DNA of 64,000 nucleotides from Kingella sp. (in: b-proteobacteria) (GCF_030527935.1 NZ_JAUMZV010000009.1:1-64000); one strand, 5' to 3'; positions 8,543 through 17,014 are shown, counted from the first letter of the stretch. Notes: generated from the sequence alone by a model not told the origin. Program-made: numbers and translations.

Positions 8543-9580
8543 ATGACCCAATCCCCCCTAAGCTACCGCGATGCGGGCGTAGATATAGACGCAGGCGACC
8601 AACTGGTTGAAAACATCAAACCCTTTGCCAAACGCACCATGCGCCCCGAAGTATTGGGCGATTTAGGCGGCTTTGGCGCATTGGTAGAAATCAGCAAAAA
8701 ATACCAACACCCCGTGCTGGTGAGCGGCACAGACGGCGTAGGCACCAAGCTCAAACTCGCCTTTGAATGGGACAAACACGACACCGTTGGCATAGACCTT
8801 GTCGCCATGAGCGTGAACGACATCCTAGTGCAAGGCGCAGAACCCCTGTTTTTCCTAGACTATTTCGCCTGCGGCAAGCTAGACGTTGCCCGCGCCACCG
8901 CCGTTATCCAAGGCATCGCGGCAGGCTGCGGACAATCAGGCTGCGCCCTAATCGGCGGAGAAACCGCAGAAATGCCCAGTATGTATCCCGAAGGCGAATA
9001 CGATTTAGCAGGCTTTGCCGTGGGCGTGGTGGAAAAAGAGCGCGTGATTAACGGGCGCAACATCACCGCAGGCGACATCGTACTCGGGCTAGCCAGCAAC
9101 GGCGCACACTCCAACGGCTACTCGCTAATACGCAAAATCATCGAGCGCGACCAGCCCAATCTAGACGCACCGTTTGACGGCAGCACCACGCTGCGCCAAG
9201 CCATCATCGCCCCCACGCGGCTGTATGTGAAGCCCATATTAGCCGTGCTGGAACAATTGCCCATCAAAGGCATGGCGCACATCACAGGCGGCGGCATCAC
9301 CGAAAACGTACCGCGCGTGCTGCCCGCAAACTGCGTGGCGCAAATCAACGCGAGCGCGTGGCAACTGCCCAAGCTGTTCCAATGGCTGCAACAGGCAGGC
9401 AATGTCGCCACCGATGAAATGTACCGCACGTTTAACTGCGGCATCGGCATGGTGGTCATCGTGTCGCCCGAACACGCCGATTTGGCAGTGCAACTGCTGC
9501 GCGAGCAGGGCGAAACGGTGTACCGCATCGGCGCGATTCGCGAACGCAACGGCGATGAGCATCAAACGCAAGTGGGGTAA
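8543..9580 (+). CDS. purM: Phosphoribosylformylglycinamidine cyclo-ligase PurM
   Basis: PurM is the AIR synthetase of de novo purine synthesis, converting FGAM and ATP to AIR in the cytosol. Its 345 residues contain the family motifs SYRDAGVDIDAGD, VSGTDGVGTKLKLA, GIDLVAMSVNDILVQGAEP, LIGGETAEMP and HITGGGITENVPRVLP. The start codon follows a weak SD (AGAAAG). It stands alone here; purN, often its neighbour elsewhere, is not adjacent. Confidence 0.96.
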   Translation: MTQSPLSYRDAGVDIDAGDQLVENIKPFAKRTMRPEVLGDLGGFGALVEISKKYQHPVLVSGTDGVGTKLKLAFEWDKHDTVGIDLVAMSVNDILVQGAEPLFFLDYFACGKLDVARATAVIQGIAAGCGQSGCALIGGETAEMPSMYPEGEYDLAGFAVGVVEKERVINGRNITAGDIVLGLASNGAHSNGYSLIRKIIERDQPNLDAPFDGSTTLRQAIIAPTRLYVKPILAVLEQLPIKGMAHITGGGITENVPRVLPANCVAQINASAWQLPKLFQWLQQAGNVATDEMYRTFNCGIGMVVIVSPEHADLAVQLLREQGETVYRIGAIRERNGDEHQTQVG

Positions 9581-9587
9581 ATAGAAA

Positions 9588-9625
9588 AGACAGCCTGAAA
9601 ACACAAAATGGTTTTCAGGCTGCCT
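9588..9625. terminator. Inverted DUS pair after purM
   Basis: A one-base variant DUS (AGACAGCCTGAAAA) and a perfect complementary copy form a hairpin just after the purM stop. Confidence 0.55.
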
Positions 9626-9693
9626 AAAACCCCAAAAACCACTATAATGCGCGGTTTTCCCAATTTTCCCATCCCATAATCAAAGGATACAAA

Positions 9694-10482
9694 ATGACCA
9701 TGTTAAAAGGCAAAAAAATCCTGCTCACAGGTATGATTTCCGAACGCTCCATCGCCTATGGCATCGCCAAAGCCTGCCACGAGCAAGGCGCAGAACTCGC
9801 GTTTACTTATGTTGTTGATAAACTGGAAGAGCGCGTACGCAAACTCGCCGCCGAATTTGGTTCAGAACTGGTGTTCCGTTGCGATGTGCAAAGCGATGAA
9901 GAAATCGCGCAAACGTTTGCCAGCTTGGGCAAGCATTGGGATGGCTTGGATGGCTTGGTGCACGCCATTGCCTTTGCGCCCAAAGAAGCCCTAAACGGCG
10001 ATTTTTTGGACAGCATCAACCGCGAAGCCTTTAATGTGGCGCACGAAGTTTCCGCATACAGCTTGCCTGCGCTCGCCAAAGCCGCTCGCCCGATGATGCA
10101 AGGGCGCAACGCATCCATTTTGGCTTTAACCTACCTTGGCGCGGTGCGCGCCATCCCTAATTACAACGTGATGGGCATGGCAAAAGCCAGCTTGGAAGCA
10201 GGCATCCGCTTCACTGCATCTTGCTTGGGCAAAGAAGGCATCCGCTGCAACGGCATTTCCGCCGGTCCCATCAAAACCCTAGCCGCATCAGGCATCGCCG
10301 ATTTTGGCAAGCTGTTGGCACACGTTGCCGCGCAAAACCCCTTGCGCCGCAATGTAACCATTGAAGAAGTGGGCAACGCCGCCGCTTTCTTGTTGTCCGA
10401 CCTTGCATCAGGCATCACAGGCGAAATCACTTATGTGGACGGCGGTTACAGCATCAACGCACTCAACGACGGCGACGAATAA
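9694..10482 (+). CDS. fabI: Enoyl-[acyl-carrier-protein] reductase FabI (NADH)
   Basis: FabI catalyses the last step of each fatty-acid elongation cycle and is an essential short-chain dehydrogenase. Its 262 residues show the cofactor loop LLTGMISERSIAYGIAKA, FRCDVQSDEEI, VHAIAFAPKEAL, and the catalytic pair Tyr and Lys in NYNVMGMAKASLEAG. AAAGGA seven bases before the ATG at 9694 supports this start over the ATG two codons later. A TATAAT at 9643-9648 is a likely -10 box. A convergent inverted DUS pair follows. Confidence 0.96.
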   Translation: MTMLKGKKILLTGMISERSIAYGIAKACHEQGAELAFTYVVDKLEERVRKLAAEFGSELVFRCDVQSDEEIAQTFASLGKHWDGLDGLVHAIAFAPKEALNGDFLDSINREAFNVAHEVSAYSLPALAKAARPMMQGRNASILALTYLGAVRAIPNYNVMGMAKASLEAGIRFTASCLGKEGIRCNGISAGPIKTLAASGIADFGKLLAHVAAQNPLRRNVTIEEVGNAAAFLLSDLASGITGEITYVDGGYSINALNDGDE

Positions 10483-10525
10483 ATTTAGCCTAGGGCTGTT
10501 GATTACCCACACGCCCTAACAACAC

Positions 10526-10571
10526 AAAGGCAGCCTGAAAACGCTATTTCTCGTTTTCAGGCTGCCTTTTT
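10526..10571. terminator. Inverted DUS pair between convergent genes
   Basis: A perfect hairpin of two kingDUS with extra A/T pairs lies between fabI (plus) and the secreted-protein gene (minus). It can serve both strands. Confidence 0.65.
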
Positions 10572-10582
10572 ATGCGCGGCGA

Positions 10583-10972
10583 TTATTCAATACACGCGGA
10601 AACTTTGCCGCCGCTGTAAAAACGAATGGCGTAGCTGCCCGCTTCGGGCAAATCGGCAAAATAGAACTCCGCGCCACTGTTGGTGTCTATGCCATGCGCC
10701 ATGTGCAAAGTTTCGCCGCTGGGGCTGGTGAGCACACCGTTCACGCTGCTGTGCAAGGCTTTGTCTTCATTGAGCACAGAAAAGCGATAGCTGCCTTTGC
10801 CTGCGGTGAAGTGGGCGCAATGGTTGGCTTTGAGCGGCAAGGCGTTGCCCGATGCGGGGGCAGTTTTGCGGGCTTTTTGGCTTACTTTGGCGGGACGAGT
10901 TTTCGCCGTTGCCACGCCTGCGGTTAGGCTGATGGATAACGCGCAGAAAATCAGGGCGAGAGATGTTTTCAT
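10583..10972 (-). CDS. Small secreted protein of unknown function
   Basis: A 129-residue protein with a clear signal peptide (MKTSLALIFCALSISLTAG, cleavage near ATA-KTR). A basic linker follows (KTRPAKVSQKARK), then a small, probably beta-rich domain with two Cys, one in NHCAHFTAGKG and one at the C-terminus (VSACIE). The pair could form a disulphide in the periplasm. No family is recognised. A MITE-like element begins 28 bp upstream of the start and may have replaced or altered its promoter. Confidence 0.7.
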   Translation of the reverse strand: MKTSLALIFCALSISLTAGVATAKTRPAKVSQKARKTAPASGNALPLKANHCAHFTAGKGSYRFSVLNEDKALHSSVNGVLTSPSGETLHMAHGIDTNSGAEFYFADLPEAGSYAIRFYSGGKVSACIE

Positions 10973-11000
10973 GATAACTCCTTCTTTTGTTTGGGGATTA

Positions 11001-11161
11001 GGGACTATCGGTAATCAACGTTTTGGCGGCTTTTGTGCCCTAAAATAGCAGCTGCTGCGTTAAATAATACTCGCTTATGGGGGCATAGGCGGGTATTTTC
11101 GCCTTGCATCTACCATTTTATGGCACAAAATCCACTTCAAAAGTTGAATACCAATAGTCCC
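11001..11161. mobile_element. MITE-like element family A, copy 1
   Basis: 161 bp long, with terminal inverted repeats GGGACTATCGGTAATCAACG and the complement of CTATTGGTATTCAACTT, flanked by TA. It matches, inverted, the 161-bp copy at 62386-62546. There is no coding sequence inside. It lies between the secreted-protein gene and ruvX. Confidence 0.8.
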
Positions 11162-11238
11162 TAGATGGTAGAGCGGATTGGGCTGTGAGACAAGGTTTGC
11201 CACGCAATGCGCGGTGGATTGTGCCATTGTGGGAACAG

Positions 11239-11282
11239 CAAGGCAGCCTGAAACGTGCTAATCCGCTTTTCAGGCTGCCTTT
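11239..11282. terminator. Inverted DUS pair overlapping the end of ruvX
   Basis: Two kingDUS form a hairpin. The right copy lies in the ruvX frame and supplies its last codons and TGA stop. Confidence 0.6.
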
Positions 11283-11770
11283 GAGGTACCGTTGTTATCC
11301 GCATCCGCATCGCCTTGGCGGTCAAAAAACGCCACCGCGCCGTGGTCAAAAAAACTTTGCAAAATGGCTTGCGCGGCAACTTGGTCTAACATGGGCTTTT
11401 GTTTGCGCCCGCGAATGCCGTTCTCGCACAACAGTTCTTCGGCGTAAACAGACGACAATCGCTCGTCCACCCAGTAAACAGGCAGCCTGAAACGTCCGTT
11501 GAGCCGTTGTCCAAATTTGCGGGCAAGCTGGGTGAGTGCGTGTTCGCTGCCGTCAATATGCGTGGGCAAGCCAACAATCAGGTTTTTAGGCTGCCATTCT
11601 TGAATCAGCGCGGCGATGCGGGCAAATTTTTCATCGTTGCGGTTGCCCGTAATCGTGACGATGGGGTGGGCGATGCGGATGCGGCAATCGCCTTGCGCCA
11701 CGCCGATGCGCGTTTCGCCAAAATCAAACGCCAAGCAACCGCCGCCATCGGGCGCAACAAAATTAGGCAT
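11270..11770 (-). CDS. ruvX: Holliday junction resolvase-like RuvX/YqgF
   Basis: RuvX is an RNase H-fold nuclease linked to 16S rRNA 5'-end processing and to Holliday-junction resolution. Motifs are CLAFDFGETRIGVAQG, KNLIVGLPTHIDGSEH, YWVDERLSSVYAEELL, and a late DQVAAQAILQSFFD with the catalytic Asp. The start MPNFVAPDGGG at 11770 gives 166 residues and overlaps the end of yqgE by 8 bp. A longer frame upstream is only the antisense-free extension into yqgE. The final KAA and the stop codon are encoded by a kingDUS. Confidence 0.93.
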   Translation of the reverse strand: MPNFVAPDGGGCLAFDFGETRIGVAQGDCRIRIAHPIVTITGNRNDEKFARIAALIQEWQPKNLIVGLPTHIDGSEHALTQLARKFGQRLNGRFRLPVYWVDERLSSVYAEELLCENGIRGRKQKPMLDQVAAQAILQSFFDHGAVAFFDRQGDADADNNGTSKAA

Positions 11771-12311
11771 GCCCCATTGCTCCTGCAAAGTTTTCGCGGC
11801 GAATGCCCAGCTTGTTAAACGCGGCGGCGTAACGTTCTTCGGGCGGAATGCCAAACAAAATATGCTCATCGGCGGGCACGGTGAGCCATGAATTTTGCGC
11901 GATTTCTTGTTCCAACTGCCCTGCGCCCCAGCTGGAATAGCCGATGGTCAGCACCGCACCTTGAATTTCGTCGTCTTGCTGCAAGCCGTCGATGATGTCG
12001 CGCGAAGTGGTCAGCGCGATGCGGTCGGTGATGCTCAGGCTGCTATCCCAGTTGCCAATCGGCGTGTGCAACACAAAGCCGCGCTCGGTTTGCATCGGGC
12101 CGCCCATCATCACATATTGGTTGTTAAACCGCGCGGGCGTGTCTTTGCCAATGGCGGCAAACACCACATTCATGGTTACGGGCGATGGCTTGTTGATGAT
12201 GATGCCCATTGCGCCACTGTCGCTGTGTTCGCACAGATAAATAAGGCTGCCTGAAAACAGGGAATCTTCCAAATTGGGCATGGCAAGCAAAAAGTGATTG
12301 GCTAAATTCAT
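11763..12311 (-). CDS. yqgE: YqgE/AlgH family protein (UPF0301)
   Basis: A 182-residue cytosolic protein whose biochemical role is unsettled. It is commonly next to ruvX, as here, where the two overlap. Recognisable features are the start NLANHFLLAMPNLEDSLFSG, HSDSGAMGIIINKP, MGGPMQTERGFVLH and IGYSSWGAGQLEQEI. A DUS is read in frame as FSGSLI near residue 19. Confidence 0.92.
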   Translation of the reverse strand: MNLANHFLLAMPNLEDSLFSGSLIYLCEHSDSGAMGIIINKPSPVTMNVVFAAIGKDTPARFNNQYVMMGGPMQTERGFVLHTPIGNWDSSLSITDRIALTTSRDIIDGLQQDDEIQGAVLTIGYSSWGAGQLEQEIAQNSWLTVPADEHILFGIPPEERYAAAFNKLGIRRENFAGAMGHA

Positions 12312-12444
12312 GGTGGTTATTGGCTGGATGGTTTAACGGGCTATATTGGGCGCAGGCGGGGTTTTTCAAGGCAAGCGGGGGGCTGTTTTCAGGCTGCCTA
12401 CAATAGAGTAGGGCGAAGTAGTCTCATAAATTAAGTAAAGATAG

Positions 12445-12473
12445 TTGAAATTATCTAGGCAAAGTATTATATT
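12445..12473 (+). promoter_or_regulatory. Candidate sigma-70 promoter for the HTH-UbiX-like gene
   Basis: TTGAAA at 12445-12450 and TATATT at 12468-12473 are separated by 17 bp and lie about 40 bp before the start codon. Confidence 0.6.
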
Positions 12474-12511
12474 GCGCACTTCGTTTGTTAATCTTAACTC
12501 AGGGAAGACCT

Positions 12512-13312
12512 ATGAAAACTGTACAAGAAATTCGTTTTGAAAACTTTGAATTGCTGATTAAAGAAGCAGGCACGATTGCCGAATTGGCGCGTAAAACGGG
12601 CTATGACAAGCCTGCTTATTTGTATCAATTGCGCGCGCAAGTAGTAAAACCCAATGGCAAAGCGTTGCAGCTGGGCAGACGTGTGGCTGCGCGGTTGGAG
12701 CAAGGCATGAACAAACCATCTGGCTGGATGGATATTGACCACAGCAACGAACCTGCTGCGCCAAACGTTGCGGTTTCAGGCAGCCTGAAAGCGGTGGGCA
12801 AGGTGGTGGGCGTGGCTTTGACTTCGCCCGAAAGCATGGTTTACGGCGCAGCAGTAATTCGCGCGCTGTTGAGCGCGGGCAAGCAAGTTTGCGTGGCGTT
12901 TAACGATGCGGCAGCGCGTGCGTTTGAACAAGCAGGCATCGCGTTGAACGATGCCGCTGCGGTGCGCAAACATTTCTATGCCACCGAAGCGCAGCTGAGC
13001 TTTGCCGATGAGCATTTGCCCGCCTTTGCTTTGGATGCGGTGATTGTGCCCGCCGCGCGTGGCAGCAGCTTGGCATTGATTGCCAACGGCGCAACGCTCG
13101 CCCCCGCTGCACGCATGGCAGAGTTGGCATTGGCGACCAAACGCCCCGTGTTGATTGCGCCTTGCGAAACGGTGTTCTCTGCGGCGCAGTTGCACAATAT
13201 GCACACCTTGTCAGCGCAAGGCGCGGTGATTTTGCCTGTTTCGGCAGCCGCTTCGGCGGAGCAAGCGGAATTTTTGACTTCTTGCGTGCTGGCGCAACTA
13301 GGCTTGCAATAA
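12512..13312 (+). CDS. Fusion of a phage-repressor-like DNA-binding domain with a UbiX-like flavoprotein domain
   Basis: The start MKTVQEIRFENFELL at 12512 follows GGGAAG; an earlier in-frame start adds nine residues. Residues 1-75 resemble repressor-like helix-turn-helix proteins (EAGTIAELARKTGYDKPAYLY, then a basic stretch and a WMDI end). A linker carries an in-frame palindromic DUS (VSGSLK). Residues 95-266 resemble the UbiX/PadI flavin prenyltransferase fold: VGVALTSPESMVYGAAVI, GSSLALIANGATLAPAARM, then ETVFSAAQLHNMHTLSAQGA. In canonical UbiX the ETP motif follows Arg; here it reads PCET, so the usual activity is doubtful. It may be a flavin-responsive regulator, which is inference. Confidence 0.7.
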   Translation: MKTVQEIRFENFELLIKEAGTIAELARKTGYDKPAYLYQLRAQVVKPNGKALQLGRRVAARLEQGMNKPSGWMDIDHSNEPAAPNVAVSGSLKAVGKVVGVALTSPESMVYGAAVIRALLSAGKQVCVAFNDAAARAFEQAGIALNDAAAVRKHFYATEAQLSFADEHLPAFALDAVIVPAARGSSLALIANGATLAPAARMAELALATKRPVLIAPCETVFSAAQLHNMHTLSAQGAVILPVSAAASAEQAEFLTSCVLAQLGLQ

Positions 13313-13326
13313 GCGTAGATTGAACG

Positions 13327-13371
13327 TTTCAGGCTGCCTTAACCTTGTTAGCAAGGAAAGGCAGCCTGAAA
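13327..13371. terminator. Inverted DUS pair after the HTH-UbiX-like gene
   Basis: TTTCAGGCTGCCTT and AAGGCAGCCTGAAA are separated by 17 bp of partly pairing sequence, 14 bp after the stop. Confidence 0.6.
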
Positions 13372-13661
13372 TGCATTGGGCGGATTAGTTTTGTGTGATG
13401 CTTTGGGTTTTAGCTACGATGAACTTCGTTTCAGGCTGCCTTTGTTTACACGGTTTGCGGAATAAGGCAGCCTGAAAATGGTTTAACGGTATTCATCCGT
13501 ATTGCTGCGAAATGCGCTGCGGCATGGCTCAACCACTTTTCAGGCTGCCTGTGTATTGCCCATGCTTCGCGCTCACGGCTTTTGTTTACGCATTTCCCCG
13601 CGTCCGCACAAAATAAATGCTTTACAAAACAAACCTCGCTTAACACAATCCAACAAATTGC

Positions 13662-13690
13662 TTGCACCCCGCGCCCAGTCTGCATACAAT
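13662..13690 (+). promoter_or_regulatory. Promoter of tRNA-Phe
   Basis: TTGCAC at 13662-13667 and TACAAT at 13685-13690 have a 17-bp spacer and lie 12 bp before the mature tRNA 5' end. Confidence 0.75.
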
Positions 13691-13702
13691 GCGCGACTTC
13701 TT

Positions 13703-13778
13703 GGCCAGATAGCTCAGTCGGTAGAGCAACGGATTGAAAATCCGTGTGTCGGCAGTTCGATCCTGCCTCTGGCCACCA
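13703..13778 (+). tRNA. tRNA-Phe (GAA)
   Basis: 76 nt. The acceptor stem GGCCAGA pairs with TCTGGCC, followed by encoded ACCA. The D-arm reads GCTCAGTCGGTAGAGC, the anticodon stem-loop GGATTGAAAATCC contains GAA, and the T-arm contains GTTCGATCC. No intron or mismatch is seen. Confidence 0.97.
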
Positions 13779-13821
13779 GATTTCAGCCTGAACAGCAAAC
13801 GTTGTTTAGGCTTTTTTGCAT

Positions 13822-13861
13822 TTAGGCAGCCTGAAACGCCTAAACCACGTTTCAGGCTGCC
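13822..13861. terminator. Inverted DUS pair after tRNA-Phe
   Basis: Two kingDUS with a 12-base loop, 45 bp after the tRNA, may end the tRNA transcript. A T-rich stretch (GGCTTTTTTG) precedes the pair. Confidence 0.5.
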
Positions 13862-13959
13862 CTGAGTGTTATTTTATGTTAAAGTCTCTCTTTTCATTTT
13901 TTACCCCCCTAAACTAAAACCTTTGCAAAACCTAAACCGCCACAAGAAATAGTCAATTT

Positions 13960-14066
13960 CCGTCATTCCCGCGTAGGCGGGAATCTTGATTAAACTTAAA
14001 CAACTGTTTGTTTCTACAATAATTTATGAATGTCAAACAAGATTCCCGCCTACGCGGGAATGACGG
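13960..14066. repeat. dRS3-bounded mosaic element (NIME-like), copy 1
   Basis: Two 20-bp dRS3 repeats (ATTCCCGCGTAGGCGGGAAT, with both halves self-complementary) face each other at 13965-13984 and 14042-14061, enclosing about 57 bp of AT-rich DNA. Outside them lie CCGTC and GACGG. The architecture equals neisserial intergenic mosaic elements. Confidence 0.85.
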
Positions 14067-14142
14067 CATTTCTTGTGTTTCAAACTGCTGTTAGGGGTTT
14101 TGTAAAGGTTTCAAACTTGCCAAATCAACAGGACAAACAACC

Positions 14143-15282
14143 ATGCAAACGTGGCAGCTTCCCGAGCACATTGCCGACATTCTCCCCGAACGCGCACGCC
14201 AACTGGAAAGTGTGAAAGAACAAATCCTTGCCCAATTTCGCACCCACGGCTTTGAGCTGGTGCAACCGCCCCTAATGGAATACAGCCGCTCGCTCTTAAC
14301 GCATATTGACAACGGCTTATCGCTGAAAACCATCCGCCTTGCCGACCAAATCACAGGCTGGCAGTTGGGCATTCGCGCCGACATCACGCCGCAAGTGGCG
14401 CGGATTGATGCGCATTTGTTGATGAAAAATCAAGGCATTAACCGCTTGTGCTATTCAGGTAGCGTGTTGCACGCCAAGCCCGATAGTTTGCTGTCCACGC
14501 GCGAACCCATCCAAACGGGCGCGGAGCTATACGGCTGCGCGGACACGGCGGCGGATGTGGAAATTATTGATTTAATGCTGAAAACCATGCGCGTGGGCGG
14601 GCTGAACAACATCATCCTGTCGCTGGGGCATTTGGGCGTATTCCACGCGATTGCCGCTGCGGCGCAGTTGAGCGAGGCGCAAAGCCGCCAGTTGCTTTCG
14701 CTGATGCAGGACAAAGACCGCAATGCGGTTCGCCAGTTGGCGCAGCAATGGCAGTTGGACAACATTTGGACAACCGCGCTGGCTGCGCTGCCCGAGCTAT
14801 ACGGTGGGCGCGAAGTGTTGAACAAAGCCCGCGCCCAGTTGCCGCAGCTTACCGCCGTTTCGCAGGCGTTGGACGTGTTGGCGCAGGTGTGTGCGGCGTT
14901 CCCTGCGCAAGCGGTGCACATTGATTTGGCGGAAGTGCGCATGGACAACTACCACACAGGCTTGCTCTACGCGACATACGCGCCCGATTACCACGATGCG
15001 GTGGCGCGCGGCGGGCGATACGATGGCTTGGGCGCGTATTTTGGACGCAGCCGCCCCGCCACAGGGTTTAGCTTTGATTTGCGCTTGTTTGGTGCGTATC
15101 TTGCCGCCAGCCAACGCCCCGAAGCGGTGCGCGTGGCGCAAAAAGACTACGCCGCCGCCAAAAGCGCGGTGGACGCATTGCGCGAATTGGGCGTGTGCGT
15201 GGTGGTGGATTATGGCTTGCCCGACAATTCAGGCAGCCTGAAAAGGCTGGTGCAACGCGGCAACGAATGGGAGGTGGAATAA
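14143..15282 (+). CDS. hisZ: ATP phosphoribosyltransferase regulatory subunit HisZ
   Basis: HisZ is a HisRS-like paralogue without tRNA-charging activity that activates the short-form HisG, the first enzyme of histidine synthesis. Its 379 residues contain the class II motif-like FELVQPPLMEYSRSL, IRADITPQVARIDAH, QTGAELYG, and the late RGGRYDGLGAYFGRSRPATG. The anticodon-binding domain is absent, as expected for HisZ. A DUS is read as SGSLKR near the C-terminus. The stop overlaps the next start (TAATG), so the small membrane protein is translationally coupled. Confidence 0.93.
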   Translation: MQTWQLPEHIADILPERARQLESVKEQILAQFRTHGFELVQPPLMEYSRSLLTHIDNGLSLKTIRLADQITGWQLGIRADITPQVARIDAHLLMKNQGINRLCYSGSVLHAKPDSLLSTREPIQTGAELYGCADTAADVEIIDLMLKTMRVGGLNNIILSLGHLGVFHAIAAAAQLSEAQSRQLLSLMQDKDRNAVRQLAQQWQLDNIWTTALAALPELYGGREVLNKARAQLPQLTAVSQALDVLAQVCAAFPAQAVHIDLAEVRMDNYHTGLLYATYAPDYHDAVARGGRYDGLGAYFGRSRPATGFSFDLRLFGAYLAASQRPEAVRVAQKDYAAAKSAVDALRELGVCVVVDYGLPDNSGSLKRLVQRGNEWEVE

Positions 15283-15590
15283 TGGGCGTGTTGCAATGGT
15301 TTAATTTGGATGAAGCCACGTTGCGCTTTTTAAGCCTTGCCGCGCACATCATCGGTTTTGCGGGCATGGGCTGCGTGGTGCTGGCGTTTTGGCTGGTGGT
15401 GAGCGAAAAATGGAAGCCGACTTCGTTGTCGTATAACTTGCTCAACGGCTTGGGCGCGGTGCTGCTGATTTTGAGCCTGTGCGTGCATTTCAATTTGGGC
15501 TCGTTTGTGATTGAGATTTTTTGGATTGCGATTTCGGGGATAGGGATTGTGAAGCATTACAAACGGCAAAGGCAGCCTGAAAACGAATGA
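15282..15590 (+). CDS. Small membrane protein, CBU_0592-like
   Basis: A 102-residue protein with three hydrophobic segments: AAHIIGFAGMGCVVLAFWLV, LLNGLGAVLLILSLCV and FVIEIFWIAISGIGIV. The pattern, including the SYNLLNGLGA loop, resembles the CBU_0592 family of small membrane proteins of unknown function. The start codon overlaps the hisZ stop and has a strong SD (GGGAGGTGG). The C-terminus QRQPENE is encoded by a kingDUS. Confidence 0.75.
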   Translation: MGVLQWFNLDEATLRFLSLAAHIIGFAGMGCVVLAFWLVVSEKWKPTSLSYNLLNGLGAVLLILSLCVHFNLGSFVIEIFWIAISGIGIVKHYKRQRQPENE

Positions 15591-15645
15591 AATGAGTTTC
15601 AGCGGAGCTAAAACGAGTAGAACACCCCCCAACCCATCCTTCCCC

Positions 15646-15683
15646 TTTTCAGGCTGCCTAACCCCCAAAAGGCAGCCTGAAAA
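15646..15683. terminator. Inverted DUS pair between the hisZ pair and purA
   Basis: Two kingDUS lie 11 bases apart, about 55 bp after the small membrane protein gene and 33 bp before purA. Confidence 0.55.
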
Positions 15684-15715
15684 CCCACTTTCTCTAACCT
15701 AAAAGGTAATCAAAA

Positions 15716-17014
15716 ATGGCTCAAAACGTAGTCGTTATCGGCGCACAATGGGGCGACGAAGGCAAAGGCAAAATCGTGGACTGGCTGGCGGAGCAAGCCA
15801 CAGGCGTGGTTCGCTTTCAAGGCGGGCACAACGCGGGGCACACGCTGGTGGTAAACGGCAAGAAAACCGTGCTGCGCCTGATTCCCAGCGGCATTTTGCA
15901 CGAAAAACTAGACTGCTTTATTGGCTCGGGCGTGGTGCTTTCGCCCGAAGCCCTGCTGGGCGAAATTGACGAACTGAACGCCGCAGGCGTGCCCAACGTG
16001 GCGCAACGGCTGAAAATCGCCGCCACCGCACCGCTGATTTTGCCCTACCACATCGCGCTGGACCAAGTCCGCGAGCAATCCAAAGGCGACAAAAAAATCG
16101 GCACCACAGGGCGCGGTATTGGTCCTGCTTACGAAGACAAAGTAGCGCGGCGGGCGGTGCGCGTGGGCGATTTGCTGAACATGGATGCGGTTGCCGAAAA
16201 AGTGCGCGCCAATTTGGCGTTGTATAACGCGCAACTGGTGCATTTGCATGGCGCGGCGGCGATTGCGTTTGACGATGTGATGAACCAAATCAACAGCTTC
16301 CGCGCCCGTGTTTTGCCGATGATTGCCGATGTGTCGCGCACGTTGTACGACAAAAACCAGCGCGGCGAACGCCTGCTGTTTGAAGGTGCGCAAGGCACGC
16401 TGTTGGACATTGACTACGGCACTTATCCGTTTGTAACGTCATCCAACTGCTTGGCGGGCGCGGCATCGGCGGGCGCGGGCGTACCACCGCAAATGCTGCA
16501 ATATGTGCTGGGCATCGTGAAAGCCTACACCACGCGCGTGGGCGGCGGGCCGTTTCCCACCGAGCTGTTTGACGACATAGGCCCAGGCTTGGCAGAGCGC
16601 GGCAACGAGTTTGGCTCGGTAACAGGCAGACCGCGCCGCTGCGGCTGGTTTGATGCCGCCGCGCTCAAACGATCCATCCAAATCAACGGCATCACGGGGA
16701 TGTGCATCACCAAATTAGACGTGATGGACGGCATGGACGAAGTGAAAATCTGCACGGGCTACACCTTGCCCGATGGCCGCACCACCGACATCCTGCCCTT
16801 TGGCGCAGACGCGGTTTCAGGCTGCATCCCCGTTTACGAAACGATGGCAGGCTGGCAGGAATCCACCTTTGGCGTGCAATCGTATGACGCGCTGCCCGAC
16901 AACGCCAAAAAATACTTGCGGCGGATTGAAGAAGTGTGCGGCGCACCGATTGCGATTGTGTCCACAGGGCCCGATAGGGAAGAGACGATTTTGATTCAGC
17001 ATCCGTTTGCGTGA
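15716..17014 (+). CDS. purA: Adenylosuccinate synthetase PurA
   Basis: PurA joins IMP and aspartate with GTP to give adenylosuccinate, the first committed step to AMP. Its 432 residues are the usual length. Motifs are VVVIGAQWGDEGKGKIVDWL, FQGGHNAGHTLVVNGKK, GTTGRGIGPAYEDKVARRAV, LFEGAQGTLLDIDYGTYPFV and TGRPRRCGWFDA. A DUS-like stretch is read as AVSGC near residue 366. The gene stands alone with its SD (AAGGTAA) 6 bp upstream. Confidence 0.97.
   Translation: MAQNVVVIGAQWGDEGKGKIVDWLAEQATGVVRFQGGHNAGHTLVVNGKKTVLRLIPSGILHEKLDCFIGSGVVLSPEALLGEIDELNAAGVPNVAQRLKIAATAPLILPYHIALDQVREQSKGDKKIGTTGRGIGPAYEDKVARRAVRVGDLLNMDAVAEKVRANLALYNAQLVHLHGAAAIAFDDVMNQINSFRARVLPMIADVSRTLYDKNQRGERLLFEGAQGTLLDIDYGTYPFVTSSNCLAGAASAGAGVPPQMLQYVLGIVKAYTTRVGGGPFPTELFDDIGPGLAERGNEFGSVTGRPRRCGWFDAAALKRSIQINGITGMCITKLDVMDGMDEVKICTGYTLPDGRTTDILPFGADAVSGCIPVYETMAGWQESTFGVQSYDALPDNAKKYLRRIEEVCGAPIAIVSTGPDREETILIQHPFA

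Noticed and set aside
10488..10525. TAGGGCTGTTGATTA near 10492, like the end of MITE family A
   Set aside because: Only one end of about 15 bp is present and no second end follows at the right distance, so it may be chance or a very old remnant.
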